A stretch of 64,000 nucleotides of DNA from Chondrus crispus (GCF_000350225.1 NW_005178676.1:131998-195997); one strand, 5' to 3'; numbered from the stretch's first letter, positions 39,217 to 50,122 are shown. Made by a program: numbers and translations. The notes: generated by a model not told the origin, from the sequence alone.

Positions 39217-42126
39217 ATGGAATTGTCTCTTGCGCGCCCAGTTATGGCTCTAGCCACTTCGGCGGAAGCCTTCGGCCCACGCATGAACGCGCCATTGGAA
39301 ACTTTCCGCTCCGCGTTGAAAGCAGCAGCGGAAATTGAGAGTGCGTCTCCACGTACTAGGGTATTAGCTCAGTCTCTGGAAGATCATCTGGATGCATTGG
39401 ATGAGCAAGCCTCCGCCGTGACACAATCTGATATCCTATACAATCAACTATCCCTTTTATCCATCGCTGCGGATGCTCTTGCGTGGGTTTTTGGAGGAAA
39501 CCCTAGTGAATGTGTGGACGATGCCAGGGAAAGAGCCGCCAAAGAGCTCCCCATTCTCAGACAGAGAAATCATCCCAGTCAAACCGCCTTCGCTGATAGC
39601 GTCGAGAACTTTCTTGATAAGATCAAGCTGTATGTCGAATCCAATGTACCTGGCCCCCTGGTATACGCTGATGGCGCCCCGACAGCTCGCACACCAACTA
39701 CTTCCCCAACGGCTGCAACGGGTCCCACCGGGGGTCACGTCCGCAGCGCTACGCCGTCCCAGTCATCCACTGCACCGATTGACGCGGCTCTCGCAAATGC
39801 CACCATCACGAGCACACGCACTATCGAAACATCTAGTTCCCCAGTTTCAGCAAACGAGGACTCCTATGGGGGAGAAGACACGTACGCCACCGCATTCAAA
39901 GCATTGATTGATGGGCCCCTTGCAGCGTTTGTCATCGCTTCCAATAATCTGGGCGGCGAGGTCCAGAAACAGGCCGCCGCATTTACCAAAGCGTGGCAGG
40001 AAGAGCACAAGTTTCTGCAAGTGGCCGTTAAGACACCGAAACCGGACGATATCCAAAATTTCCTCGCCCCAATCGCAACCGCGATGGGTGAAGTGGCAGC
40101 TGTAGTCGAAGAAGTTGATCCTCGTGGACCTCTTGCGCCCCACTGCAATGCACTGGGGGAGTCCGTTGCGGCTCTCGGCTGGGTGGCCGTAGACGAGAAG
40201 GCAACATCTTATGTAGGCGATATGGCCGGTGCCGGTCAGTTTTTTATTGACAAAGTGAAAATGGGTGCCAAGAAGACTGACAAGCCAAATGCTCACAGGG
40301 ATTGGGCAAATAGTCTGCAGACTTTGTTTGCGGAGCTGAAGGCCTATGTCAAGGAATACCACACCCAGAAGCTAGTTTGGAACCCTCCAAGAGCGGTGAG
40401 AGCAGCACTTAACCCTCTCGCCTGCGCCGAGGATGACATTGAGGACGCGGGGTCTGACTATGTGACTGCTTTCCAAGTAATCATCGATGGACCCCTATCC
40501 GCTTTTGTTGAGGCTTCAAACAAAATAGGGGGCGAGATTGCGGAGCAAGCAACAGCTTTTGCTGCTGCATGGAAGGCAGAAGCCGAGTTTCTAGCAAAAG
40601 CATACAAAACACCGAAGCCGGATGATTTCCAGGACATGCTGACTCCTATTGCCTCAAAAATGGGTGAGGTATCCGCTGTGGCAAACAAGGTGGATCCCCG
40701 GGGTTCTCTGGCACAACATTGCAACGCGGTGGGAGAGTCAGTAGCTGCCCTCGGTTGGGTGGCTGTAGATGAGAAGGCCACATCCTACGTTGGTGACATG
40801 GCCGGTGCCGGTCAGTTTTTCATGGACAAAGTGAAAATGGGAGCGAAGAAGACTCAGAATCCAGATGTGCACCGCGAATGGGCTAAGGCATTGGAAACTG
40901 TGTTTGTAGATCTAAAGGCTTACGTTAAGGAGCATCACACACAAAAGTTGGTATGGAATCCGCCTAGGGTCACCGGATCGTCAAAGAGAGCGCCACCTGC
41001 GCAAGGAGATGATAGTGCTTCTACTGGCATTGACTACGTTTCGGCTTTCAAAGCATTGCTCAGTGGGCCTCTTGCGACTTTCGTCAAACTATCCGAGGTA
41101 ATCGGAGGAGACGTTTCAAATCAGGCAAAGGCGTTTGCAAGCGCGTGGGAGGCAGAAGCCCAATTCCTCGAAAAAGCTATCACAATGCCTAAGCCAGACG
41201 ATATTCAAGACTTGCTCGCTCCTATTGCGACGAAAATGGGGGAGGTTGGTTCCATTGTCGAAAAAGGGGATCCCCGCGGCCCGACAGCGCATCATTGCAA
41301 TGCTGTTGCAGAGTCAGTTGCCGCACTTGGATGGGTAGCGGTTGATGAAAAAGCCACAAGCTTCGTGGGAGATATGGCGGGGGCTGGCCAATTCTTCCTT
41401 GACAAGGTCAAAATGGGCGCGAAGGGTTCTGGAAATCCAGAGGCGCACCGCAATTGGGCGAAGGCCCTAGAGGTTCTGTTTTCTGAACTGAAAACATATG
41501 TGAAGGAGTATCACACCCAAAAGCTAGTATGGAATCCCCCAAAGGCGATCACGCCTAAGACGAAGTCCGCGGTTGTGGATGAAGTTGGTAAGAGTAATTC
41601 AAGCCCTGATTATGTCACAGCTTTCAAAGAGATAGTAGAAGGTTCTTTATCGAGATTTGTAGCGGCCTCAAAGACGATTGGTTCAGAAGTCTTTGAGCAA
41701 GCCGAGCATTTTGCTGGCGCATGGAATGCTGAGTCAGACTTTCTAGAAAAAGCAATCGCCATGCCTAAACCTGACGATATTCAAGGCATGCTAGCCCCGA
41801 TCGCCTCAAAAATGGGTCGTGTTGGCGAAGTTGTAGAGAAAACAGACCCCCATGGGCCATTGGTACATCATTGCAACGCTGTGGCAGAATCAGTAGCTGC
41901 ACTTGGATGGGTTGCGGTAGATGAAAAGGCGACAAGCTTTGTCGGAGACATGGCTGGAGCTGGGCAGTTCTTTCTGGACAAGGTGAAGATGGGAGCGAGG
42001 AAAAGTGAGAACCCGGATGCTCATCGGGAATGGGCCTCTTCTCTAGAAATACTTTTCGCTGACTTGAAAGCTTATGTGAAGCAGTATCATACGCAGAAAC
42101 TCGAGTGGAACTGCAAGAAACCGTAG
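39217..42126 (+). CDS. tandem CAP-N (helical folded) domain protein, five copies
   Basis: 969 residues, intronless, ATG at 39217. Residues 1-150 form a divergent first domain (EAFGPRMNAPLETFRSALKAA, ALAWVFGGNPSECVDDA, KLYVESNVPGPLVY). A Thr/Ser/Pro linker (155-215) leads to four closely alike repeats at about 222-392, 415-585, 607-777 and 799-968. Each has IDGPLAAFV-A---GGEV-QA, TPKPDDIQ, VAALGWVAVDEKATSYV, MAGAGQFF-DKVKMGAK and LKAYVKEYHTQKLVWNPP. That is the pattern of the N-terminal helical folded domain of cyclase-associated protein (CAP: GP-----S--IGG, LGWVAV, YIKQYHT-GLVWN), which binds cofilin-actin. The WH2 and CARP actin-monomer domains of true CAP are absent. The repeats are separated by 20-25 residues. 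It could be an actin-filament disassembly scaffold; partner is inference. Confidence 0.88.
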   Translation: MELSLARPVMALATSAEAFGPRMNAPLETFRSALKAAAEIESASPRTRVLAQSLEDHLDALDEQASAVTQSDILYNQLSLLSIAADALAWVFGGNPSECVDDARERAAKELPILRQRNHPSQTAFADSVENFLDKIKLYVESNVPGPLVYADGAPTARTPTTSPTAATGPTGGHVRSATPSQSSTAPIDAALANATITSTRTIETSSSPVSANEDSYGGEDTYATAFKALIDGPLAAFVIASNNLGGEVQKQAAAFTKAWQEEHKFLQVAVKTPKPDDIQNFLAPIATAMGEVAAVVEEVDPRGPLAPHCNALGESVAALGWVAVDEKATSYVGDMAGAGQFFIDKVKMGAKKTDKPNAHRDWANSLQTLFAELKAYVKEYHTQKLVWNPPRAVRAALNPLACAEDDIEDAGSDYVTAFQVIIDGPLSAFVEASNKIGGEIAEQATAFAAAWKAEAEFLAKAYKTPKPDDFQDMLTPIASKMGEVSAVANKVDPRGSLAQHCNAVGESVAALGWVAVDEKATSYVGDMAGAGQFFMDKVKMGAKKTQNPDVHREWAKALETVFVDLKAYVKEHHTQKLVWNPPRVTGSSKRAPPAQGDDSASTGIDYVSAFKALLSGPLATFVKLSEVIGGDVSNQAKAFASAWEAEAQFLEKAITMPKPDDIQDLLAPIATKMGEVGSIVEKGDPRGPTAHHCNAVAESVAALGWVAVDEKATSFVGDMAGAGQFFLDKVKMGAKGSGNPEAHRNWAKALEVLFSELKTYVKEYHTQKLVWNPPKAITPKTKSAVVDEVGKSNSSPDYVTAFKEIVEGSLSRFVAASKTIGSEVFEQAEHFAGAWNAESDFLEKAIAMPKPDDIQGMLAPIASKMGRVGEVVEKTDPHGPLVHHCNAVAESVAALGWVAVDEKATSFVGDMAGAGQFFLDKVKMGARKSENPDAHREWASSLEILFADLKAYVKQYHTQKLEWNCKKP

Positions 42127-42587
42127 GATACCTACCCGTTTCAAACAAGGTTCCGTGGCATTCTAATTGTCGAATATGCTACGCTCTCGCTCAAGTGCAT
42201 TCTGATAAGGCTTCCTCTAAGTGCTTCAGCATGAAACTGCCGATGCCTGACAAGGTATAATGTTGATACAGAAGTCTCATACGCCTGGGTCAAAGTTTCC
42301 CAGCCCTTACGTAAGATAATCGCGACCTGGTCGTGTCTAATTTGTTGTCGCTTTGTCTTGTCACGATAAACTTAATTACTACAAACCGCAAATGTGGGCA
42401 GATTGGAGGCCCCCTCCGGTTCTGGGATATTGCCCATGTTTGCGTACAACCTTGCAAGTTTATTCTCTAATTCCGCAGTCTGAATGAAAGCGGACCAAAG
42501 ACACTATCGTCCTCTCACTGTTACAGGTGATAGTGTATCTATCCAAGGTGTTGCGGCGGGAAGCTAAAGGGAACCACAGTTGTGAAC
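42127..42587. other. intergenic, nothing recognised
   Basis: 3' flank of the CAP-N gene. No coding frame or repeat recognised. Confidence 0.45.
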
Positions 42588-42713
42588 TCACGCCATCATA
42601 TAAAGGACTTCTTCGTCTTCGTACACCAATTCTTCAATAGGCCAGGCGGCTCTCCCAGCATACTTCCCATTGCAATCGCGAACAAGTCTAGCATTTATAG
42701 GCGCAAACACGGC
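42588..42713 (-). CDS. probable terminal exon of a small unrecognised gene
   Basis: A 41-codon frame right after a good acceptor (CCTAAC branch-like site, then TTCTCAG) reads AVFAPINARLVRDCNGKYAG and ends ELVYEDEEVLYMMA before TGA. The amino-acid usage is strongly protein-like (acidic end, balanced hydrophobics). Upstream on the same strand 42750-43001 is open from an ATG and contains a hydrophobic segment (IFTAIACLIMGYPIFFLL). I could not find a donor that joins the two convincingly, so the gene model is incomplete. No family match. Confidence 0.35.
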   Translation of the reverse strand, partial: AVFAPINARLVRDCNGKYAGRAAWPIEELVYEDEEVLYMMA

Positions 42714-43074
42714 CTGAGAACGAATTGATTTGTTAGGTCTGGTAGATTTTCACTTTAGGGCATTGGGGTGAGCTTCAGATCGCATGATATCCGGACATGA
42801 GCTGAAACCCCGAACACCGAAATGAAGAAGAAAAAATATAGGGTAGCCCATGATCAAGCATGCGATTGCAGTGAATATACTGTACCAACTTGTCGATACA
42901 ATTCCTCTCTTGAAATGTGGTGAATCGGATAAGCAGTCTGAGCTGGCCTTTTGACCAGCCAGCACGTCAACTACTGACTCACTTGTTGCCGAGACGGACA
43001 TTCAATGACCCCAGTTAGTTTGCTAAACGACTTGAGACCGACAAAGCGCGAGACGAATCGCAATGCCTTGAAAT

Positions 43075-43533
43075 TTAGTCTTCAAATACGAGGGGGGCAG
43101 CGACCTTGTCAGCGACATATTCCTCGACCGCGCGTAAAAAATCTGTTACGGCGTCTGCATATGCAGCGTGGCTCGGATGGTGCATTTCTCGCAGCTTCAC
43201 AAGCTTCGCTTTCGCCTTTTCACTGGCGTCTTCGACACATTCTTGCGGACTTTCGGTAGATACCCAAACCAAAGCATCAGCGGTGGTTGACAAAAGGCAC
43301 AGTTGGTGATACAAGACATCAGTTTCTTGAAGTGCGGACGAGAGCTCGTCGAGGGAGTCAAGATGGTCTTCCAGAGGAGGCACAAGTGATCGGGTGCGAG
43401 GCGAGGCAGTTTCGATCTCGCAGGCCGCTTTCACAACCGCGCGGAATGTTTGGACAGGAATTTTCATTCGCTCTCCAAAGGCCTCCGCTGTTTTGCATAG
43501 CTGCTCCGCCGGAACTTCCAGAGCTTTTTCCAT
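43075..43533 (-). CDS. stand-alone single CAP-N-like domain, paralogue of the first domain of the tandem protein
   Basis: 152 residues from the ATG at 43533 (a longer in-frame start at 43578 has no counterpart). Collinear with residues 1-152 of the tandem CAP-N protein: TAEAFGERMKIPVQTFRAVV against TSAEAFGPRMNAPLETFRSAL, then EIETASPRTRSL, LEDHLDSLDE, DVLYHQLCLLST, ALVWV, SPQECVEDA, HPSHAAYADAV, VAAPLVFED. It lies about 950 bp beyond the tandem gene in opposite (convergent) orientation. The copy is therefore a local inverted duplication of one domain, or the ancestor of it. An actin-related role is inferred only from the relation. Confidence 0.8.
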   Translation of the reverse strand: MEKALEVPAEQLCKTAEAFGERMKIPVQTFRAVVKAACEIETASPRTRSLVPPLEDHLDSLDELSSALQETDVLYHQLCLLSTTADALVWVSTESPQECVEDASEKAKAKLVKLREMHHPSHAAYADAVTDFLRAVEEYVADKVAAPLVFED

Positions 43534-44327
43534 AATGCGAAGAAAAAAGCAAATCGAAATCAACCTCAGCCTGCTCAATTATTAAGTTTGAATGGATGAA
43601 TAGCACGAACGCTTGTGATGGCAGGTCTGGGTGTCCGTCCCGCGCTTTCGATGCTGTGTGTCATGTGATTGTTGCGACCTCGGTCAGACGAACTGAACGG
43701 ATGACCTCATCTTTTGTAACGTCAGAGTGGGACAAAATAGAGTTCACTTTCAGCCGTTGGCTTCAGGGCCGAGTTTTGAAATTGGTCAACAGAGCGCAGA
43801 TCACAAGAGGTTGGCCAAGATCTTGTTGCTGTTTGCACGAATAGACGTCAGAAAGGAATGCCAATGAAATCGCTTAAAAACGGAAAATTGAGGTGGAAAA
43901 ATTCTTGGAGAACTCCCCATTACGAAGCATCAACGCTACCCTTTGCAGTAGCGTTGACGCATCTGGATTGGTTGTTAGAAAGCCGTGCGACGTGCCTTAC
44001 TAATCTGTTCTATCTCTGTACAGTACACGTTGCTACGGCGCATCCTGAAAAAAATCACAGGGGGCCCAGCTTTGTAGATACTGTACTCTGAAATACTGTA
44101 TATGACCAGCAAAATACCGACGTCCGGTATTTGTGTTTACTGACTCGACGTCCGAGCCATGTAGGTGCGTGCAGCTGCTCAAATATTTCTGGGGTTTGTG
44201 TTCGTAGTCCGACCTTCGCTGGTCGAAGCCAACCCGACACTTATGTACTTTCGAAGGGAGGGTGCACGGTAAAAAAAATCTAAAAAAACCGTGACGTGGA
44301 AGATAACGGAGGGAGGTGCGCGGAGAT
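43534..44327. other. intergenic; right part may be LTR remains of the third Copia element
   Basis: Nothing coding. 44000-44327 lies where the 3' LTR of the minus-strand Copia remnant (49468-50122) would be expected if the second Copia element inserted there, but no second LTR copy is available to prove it. TACAGTA-type motifs at 44020, 44080 and 44093. Confidence 0.35.
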
Positions 44328-44332
44328 GCCAC

Positions 44333-44650
44333 TGTGAAACTTGTGCAGTCTTATCTCTTGTACATCATTTCACCATCAGAGTCCTGAACATTTTATGTTC
44401 ATATTCAAATACCTGTCTCGTAAACAGTCTGTGTTCATATTTGAATACCTCTCTCGTGCGCAGTTGCTTCGTAATTATTTCACTACGTTTTGTTTTTGTT
44501 CAGCGGTCGTTAACAGACCCTTGTCTATCTTTAGTTGCCTATGAGTACAGTGCAACTCTTACCTTGATCAGAGAGTCATCTGGTTACCAACTGCTACCTT
44601 GCTCCACAGTTCAACTAAACTAATTCTGTTGTTAAACCGTTCTCCTCGTA
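44333..44650 (+). repeat. 5' LTR of the second Copia element
   Basis: 318 bp, TGTGAAAC to CTCGTA. Followed by a short leader and the gag ATG at 44654. Two internal near-repeats (TTCATATTCAAATACCTGTCTCG and a TTTGAATACCTCTCTCG variant) lie at 44397-44459. Confidence 0.9.
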
Positions 44651-46070
44651 GTTATGGGCCCCACGCCCGGTTCGGTTTCGCTACCAAATCGACCCCGCTA
44701 CTCCTGGGACATTAAAAATGTGCCCTGGACCGATGGAAAAGGCCATCAAGAAGAATACAGTGATTCTGTTTCTCTGTGGAACGCCTTTCATGATATGTTA
44801 TCGGACTCGAACTCAAACAAGATACCAATCAGTCTACGGGGGATAATGCCACAATACCAACTTTACGGCAGAGCTCGTGACCTCTGCAAAGGAGTTCCTG
44901 ATTCCGTTATTAAGTCTGAAGATGGCGCCGAAGCCATTTTCAAGGCTATTTGAAAACGAGATGCGCTGACTGTTGTTAGCGAAGTGTATGAAAACTTTAT
45001 CACCGTCCTCAACACCAGGCGAGGTCCGACGGAGACATTCATAATTATGAGTCTCGTTTTGATGGGTAAATATCCAAGTTTAATGCGAGTTCGACGACTA
45101 CAAAGCTACCTGACGCACTCACAGCATTTATGCTACTGGTAAATTCTGCTTTAGATTTAAGCCAACGTGTTTCTATACTTGCTGCTACTTGCTGCAGCTT
45201 CTCCAACTGAAGAAACTATTTCAGAAAATGCTACAACAGATCAATTCCTGGATGCAGTTTCCTATTCAACTGTTGCCTCCGTTTTGAGACAGTTTGAACA
45301 AACGAGATCCTCTGATATAGCGTCATCTAGTACTACGATATCTGCCTTGAGTGCTACGAATGGTAACAAAAATGCATTCAAAAATGTATTCAACCGCACG
45401 ACGACAGGAAAGCAGCGAATTTTACCTGAGCAGCTTGCTGACTTAAAAAGCAAGTCAAAGTTTCGTGAATGCCAGAGGTTTGGCCACTGGAAATCTGACC
45501 ACAACTCAGATGGTTCCCTCAAGCCTGGCATAAAGTCGTCCTATGAATCTGCACACCCCGAGAAGACCCAAAACAAAAAGACTGTTACATTCAACATGGT
45601 GCAGCTCGGCTGCAGTTCAGATTATATGTCGGATTTTTGTTGGACCACTTCTCGACGATGGCGCACCATACAGTGATATGAGTATGGACGAATTTAAACT
45701 TTTGCAACCCATGATTGCTCGACTGGAAAGGAAAGCTTCAAAGGCTACCAGATGAAATACAGCAATTCCCATTATGGCAGTACGGGACTGTTCAGTATTC
45801 GAGTGAATCAAGGCGTATTCTTGGCTCAGTGGTTTTACAAGCTGAAACTGATCAGAAAAGTGCTGTTTTCATAAGACACCTCATCATTCAAGGCTCTTCC
45901 CAATGGATAGTTGATCGAAACATGACGAAGTACTGCGATATACTTCATAGAGGACAAAACAAAATTGTGCTTCCGCAGTCGACGGACACAATCTCCCTCT
46001 ATGATGTCGCTTTCCACTTTCACATGCCATATAGCATTTTTCTACATGAAAAAAGAACAGTTCCCAGTCT

Positions 46071-47678
46071 ATGCCCAACAAAATATTCTGTGCAACAGCT
46101 ACAGTTACAGATAGTTCTGAAACCCGCCCTTGGGGTGAGGTCAAAAAGGTTATTGACAAGGTTCATACTCATGTATGTGAACATTCCAATTTTTCAGATA
46201 TCAAGGTGCTGCTCGAGCGTAACGGCCTTTGGAATCAAGAGTCAAAAAAATACCTTGTTCGAATTTTAGAAAGGTGCACTACTTGTGCAACAACCTCCAA
46301 ACCAGCTGCTGCTCGCAAAGTCTCGCTCAGTACTATCAGCCACGAGTTCAATGACGTTGTTTGCATCGATCACTTTCACCTGGACGACCACCGCGTATTT
46401 CACATAATGGATTCAGTAGCTCGCTATTCTGTCGGTGATTCCGTACCTGATATGTCCATGACGTCAGCTATTCAAGCCCTGGAAACGCAATGGGTCTCAC
46501 AGTTTTGGGTACCAAAAGCTATCGTTTTTGACCCAGCGTTCAAAAAATCTCAATTTGCAGATTTCCTGATTAAGCATGACATTGAGGCTCATCCAACACC
46601 ACCACGTCGATATAACAGAAACGTTATAAAATCTAAGCACAAGATCATTCGTGATATATATCTACGACTGAAACACTAAATTCCAGACTGCTCTGTTGAA
46701 CATCAAAAATTAGTTATTCAACAAGCATTACGTGTGTCGAATGATCTCCATGGCACTGATGTTTGCTCAGCTCACGAGTTGGCAAAAGGATACACAAAGC
46801 CGATTTCTGCCGGTGCATTCCCAGCTAGCATTCCTACCGATATATTGGATGCCCATGATAAACTAATAGCCAAGCGCAAACTGACAAACATTCTGTGGTC
46901 TAAATCACTGACTGAGATTCCGATTAATATTGGCGACCTCGTTCAAGTATATATCAAACTTCAACATGAGAAGAGAGGAAAATGGTCAACACCACGTACT
47001 GTTCTCTCGATCGACAGAGCTTTCGGGACAGTAACAGTGCCCGGTAAAAATGGGCGTACAGTCTCTGCTGCAGTTGAAGATATACGAGCCGCTATCAAGG
47101 AGAATTCTTTTGCTTCAACTATTCAAGAGGCAATCGATACCATAACTGTAAGCGTCGAAGAGTCCATTGAGGACATAACTGCTGTCCAAAATGATGGTGA
47201 CTCGGAAACAATTCCGCTTATTGATGCAAGCAACGAATGTGACCAATACGATGATGGTCATGATGATACACTTTCTGCGACCCCAGTTGTTGGTGACTCT
47301 GTAGAAATTTTTTGGCCACTTGATGAAACGTTCTATCCCGGAACAATTGCATCAACTGGTCAAGACCAGATGCATCGCGTTGATTTCAATGATGGTGAGC
47401 ACGAAATACTCGATTTGAAAAACGAGACCTGGAGATATACTTCTGAACACTCTGTATCTGCCCACACTGCCACGATTGCCAACAACGAGCTAAAAAGCAC
47501 GGAGCAAGAGACACTGATTGCCTACGAAAAACTGTTTGGGCAACAAGATTTTATGCGACATCATGCACAAGGTCTGCCGTATTTTCCTCTCACAAATGCC
47601 TTCTTGAAAGAAGAGAATTTTTCAAGAAGACAACGAAACTTGTTCATGTATCCGATATACCGAAGAATGCAAACATAA
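46071..47678 (+). CDS. Copia integrase region with Tudor-like domain
   Basis: The first part reads as an integrase (zinc-type CTTCATTSKPAAARKVS, core VCIDHFHLDDHRVFHIMDSVARYS, later PKAIVFDPAFKKSQF). A second part has a small beta C-terminal domain (NIGDLVQVYIKLQHEKRGKWS). It then has a segment at 47289-47441, VGDSVEIFWPLDETFYPGTI followed by HRVDFNDGEHEILDL and WRY. That is the pattern of a Tudor/Agenet-type beta-barrel (GD-V---W--D--FYPG-I------Y-V-Y-DGE-E-L-L). Such domains read methylated histones or Arg. The coding region is broken. Confidence 0.65.
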
Positions 47679-49144
47679 TAACTAATCATGTTATTTACAA
47701 GGTTAAGACAAACGATGACGGAACGAAAAAGATGAAGGCTCGAATTGCACCCTATGGAGACAAAGATAAAGAGAAGCACAACCTCAAAACCGATTCTGCA
47801 ACATGCGCTCCATTGGGTATTCGCATACTGCTTTCATTTCATGCATTTTCAAGTGATGTCTGGCGAAAATTGATTTTACAGGCGCTTTCCTCCAAACTGG
47901 GGAAGCAAAACGCGACGTTTATGTTGTACCCCTCAAAGAAAGTAATAACCGTTCTCACTACTGGCTGCTACTGACTGCAGCCTAGGGCTCGGTCAACGCA
48001 AATGCTAAATGGCAGGAGCAAAGTGATGTGTTTCTCAAGTCTTTGGGATTCCTGCAGCTCATATACGTTCCACAACTGTTCTATATTTGTGATAAAGATG
48101 GTCTCTAAGTTATAGCTGTTAAGATTGTAGAAGACATTCTCTTTTTGGGACACAAACACAAAGTTGAGAAGACCGTCCGAAATATTGAAGCCAAAAATAA
48201 ACCAGGAACTGTCTTCTACGGCCCTGGAAGTTTCTTGTTCTATGGTCTGCAGATTATACAAGATGAAGATTTTTCTTTCACCATACATGCGAACGATAAG
48301 CTTAACGCTCTAGAGTCGTACCCCATTGACAGAAACCAAAGGAAGCAGCATACCGACCAACTCAACGCCATTGAAAATAGTACATTTCGATCAGTTAACA
48401 GCTCCATTGGCTGGTTGGGAATTGCAGCATCAACGTTCTGTGCCTTCTATGCCAGTTTCCTGCACCAGAAAGCCCCTACGCCTACAGTAGGTGATCTTGT
48501 CACTCAGATTAATTCGCTTCGATTGCTTAAGAAATTGGGCACGACCATCAAGTATAAGAGGCTTGTTGATCACAAAAAATATGAGCTTTCAGTCGAGTTG
48601 TTTTCCGACGCCAGTCGAAGTGCAGATTACGGGCAGGTTGGATACGTTCCGGTTTGCTAGTCGGCCGGTTCAACCTTGGTTCCATTTTTCATACCCTGTC
48701 ATGGTCTTCACAGAAATCCAAAAGGCCCGCCAAGTCCATTGGAGCAGCTGAGACTCTTGCTGCAGGTGAGGCTATATATGAAGGCAAGGTCCTGTGTAAG
48801 GCGATCAGCGCTTGGCTCGACATGAAGATCGATCTTAATATTGTGGTCGATTCTAAGGATTTGTTTACAACCCTATCTACCTGTCGTAACTCCATCGACA
48901 GATCTATTCGTGGAGATGTGAATGTAATCCGGTATGAATTTGAGACTCATCAGATCAACCGCATGCTCTGGGTTCCTGGAAAAGTCAACTTAGCTGACCC
49001 TCTCACCAAAGCCAGCAGTCCTTTGAATCAGGCTCTACAGCTCACTATGTTTTCAAGTCAAATATCTATCGACCAGAATGAAGCTCTAGCTCGACAGTCA
49101 AACCAGTTCACTGGTTGAGGCCCCCTCAAAGAGAAGAGGAGGAA

Positions 49145-49462
49145 TGTGAAACTTGTGCAGTCTTATCTCTTGTACATCATTTCACCATCAGAGTCTTGAA
49201 CATTTTATGTTCATATTCAAATACCTGTCTCGTGAACAGTCTGTGTTCATATTTGAATACCTCTCTCGTGCGCAGTTGCTTCGTAATTATTTCACTGCGT
49301 TTTGTTTTTGTTCAGCTGTCGTTAACAGACCCTTGTATATCGTTAATTGCCTATGAGTATAGTGCAACTCTTACTTTGATCAGAGAGTCATCTGGTTACC
49401 AACTGCTACCTTGCTCCACAGTTCAACTAAACTAATTCTGTTGTTAAACCGTTCTCCTCGTA
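49145..49462 (+). repeat. 3' LTR of the second Copia element
   Basis: 318 bp, same ends as the 5' LTR, about eight substitutions apart by eye, no gaps. Preceded by a purine-rich tract (AAAGAGAAGAGGAGGAA) that fits a polypurine tract. Confidence 0.9.
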
Positions 49463-49467
49463 GCCAC

Positions 49468-50122
49468 AGCAGCTCCACGGTCATATCTAATTGGTGGGCA
49501 TGTAGAGCTTGGGATTCACACTACGAGGACTCTCTTTTCGAGCGACTTTATCCCGTAAAATCCATTGTACGATGGGCGTATTGTCCAATTGTGTTGCCAT
49601 AAAATCGTTAAGGGCCTTGTTTGCGTGTGCTTTTGTGAATGCACCCGCCATATTGGTATTTCCTTGCACTAGACCGACTTCAGATATTTCGAAATAATGA
49701 TATGCTTCCCTGACAGCAGCCACATCGATCATTAGACGCCTTTCCGTTGTACTTGAGCTTTTGGTGATTACATCGAAAAGCTGTTTGGAGTCTGTGAACA
49801 TTTTGAGTGGTATTTTCCTGCCAAACAAGACTTGCAAGTCATGACGAATCATATATACACCATCAAATCCGTCACTAAATGCATAAACTTCTGCTCCTAG
49901 TATCGATCGAACCACACGTTTCGACTTTCTGCTTGAGTATTCGAGGATATGAGCTTCATTATTTTTGTCACATAGCAGAATAGTGAACCCAATCTGAGAC
50001 GTATAGTCACGATTGGTACCGAATGATGCCTCCGCATACACTCGTATGTGCAGTGACGCTTCGTGTAGTATACCGAAACGAAGACTTACCTGACTTTTCT
50101 TTGCAAATTCGATTGCCTCATT
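49468..50122 (-). mobile_element. Copia remnant (RNase H part), third element
   Basis: Minus-strand translation gives a Copia RNase H: VYAEASFGTNRDYTSQIG, SSRKSKRVVRSILGAEVYAF, MFTDSKQLFDVITKSSSTTERRLMID, EVGLVQGNTNMAGAFTKA. It is closest in wording to the element at 13-20 kb (SRSVLGSETMAFADAF, TERRLMIDV-type). Coding sense runs right up to 50122, where a Ty3-type LTR begins. On the other side it is cut by the second Copia element. Only the 3' end of the element is left. Confidence 0.8.

Larger units (their letters stand above)
44333..49462 (+). mobile_element. Ty1/Copia LTR retrotransposon, decayed interior, young LTRs
   Basis: Plus-strand element of 5130 bp with 318-bp LTRs (TGTGAAAC...CTCGTA) and a perfect 5-bp target duplication GCCAC (44328-44332 and 49463-49467). 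The interior shows the Copia order: gag start at 44654, a knuckle-like segment and a DDGA protease motif around 45.5-45.7 kb, integrase (46071-46679), its C-terminal part with a Tudor-like domain (46734-47678), reverse transcriptase remains and RNase H (48654-49118). It is broken many times, roughly ten or more, yet the LTRs differ at only about eight of 318 bases. It belongs to a different subfamily from the element at 13-20 kb. Confidence 0.9.
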
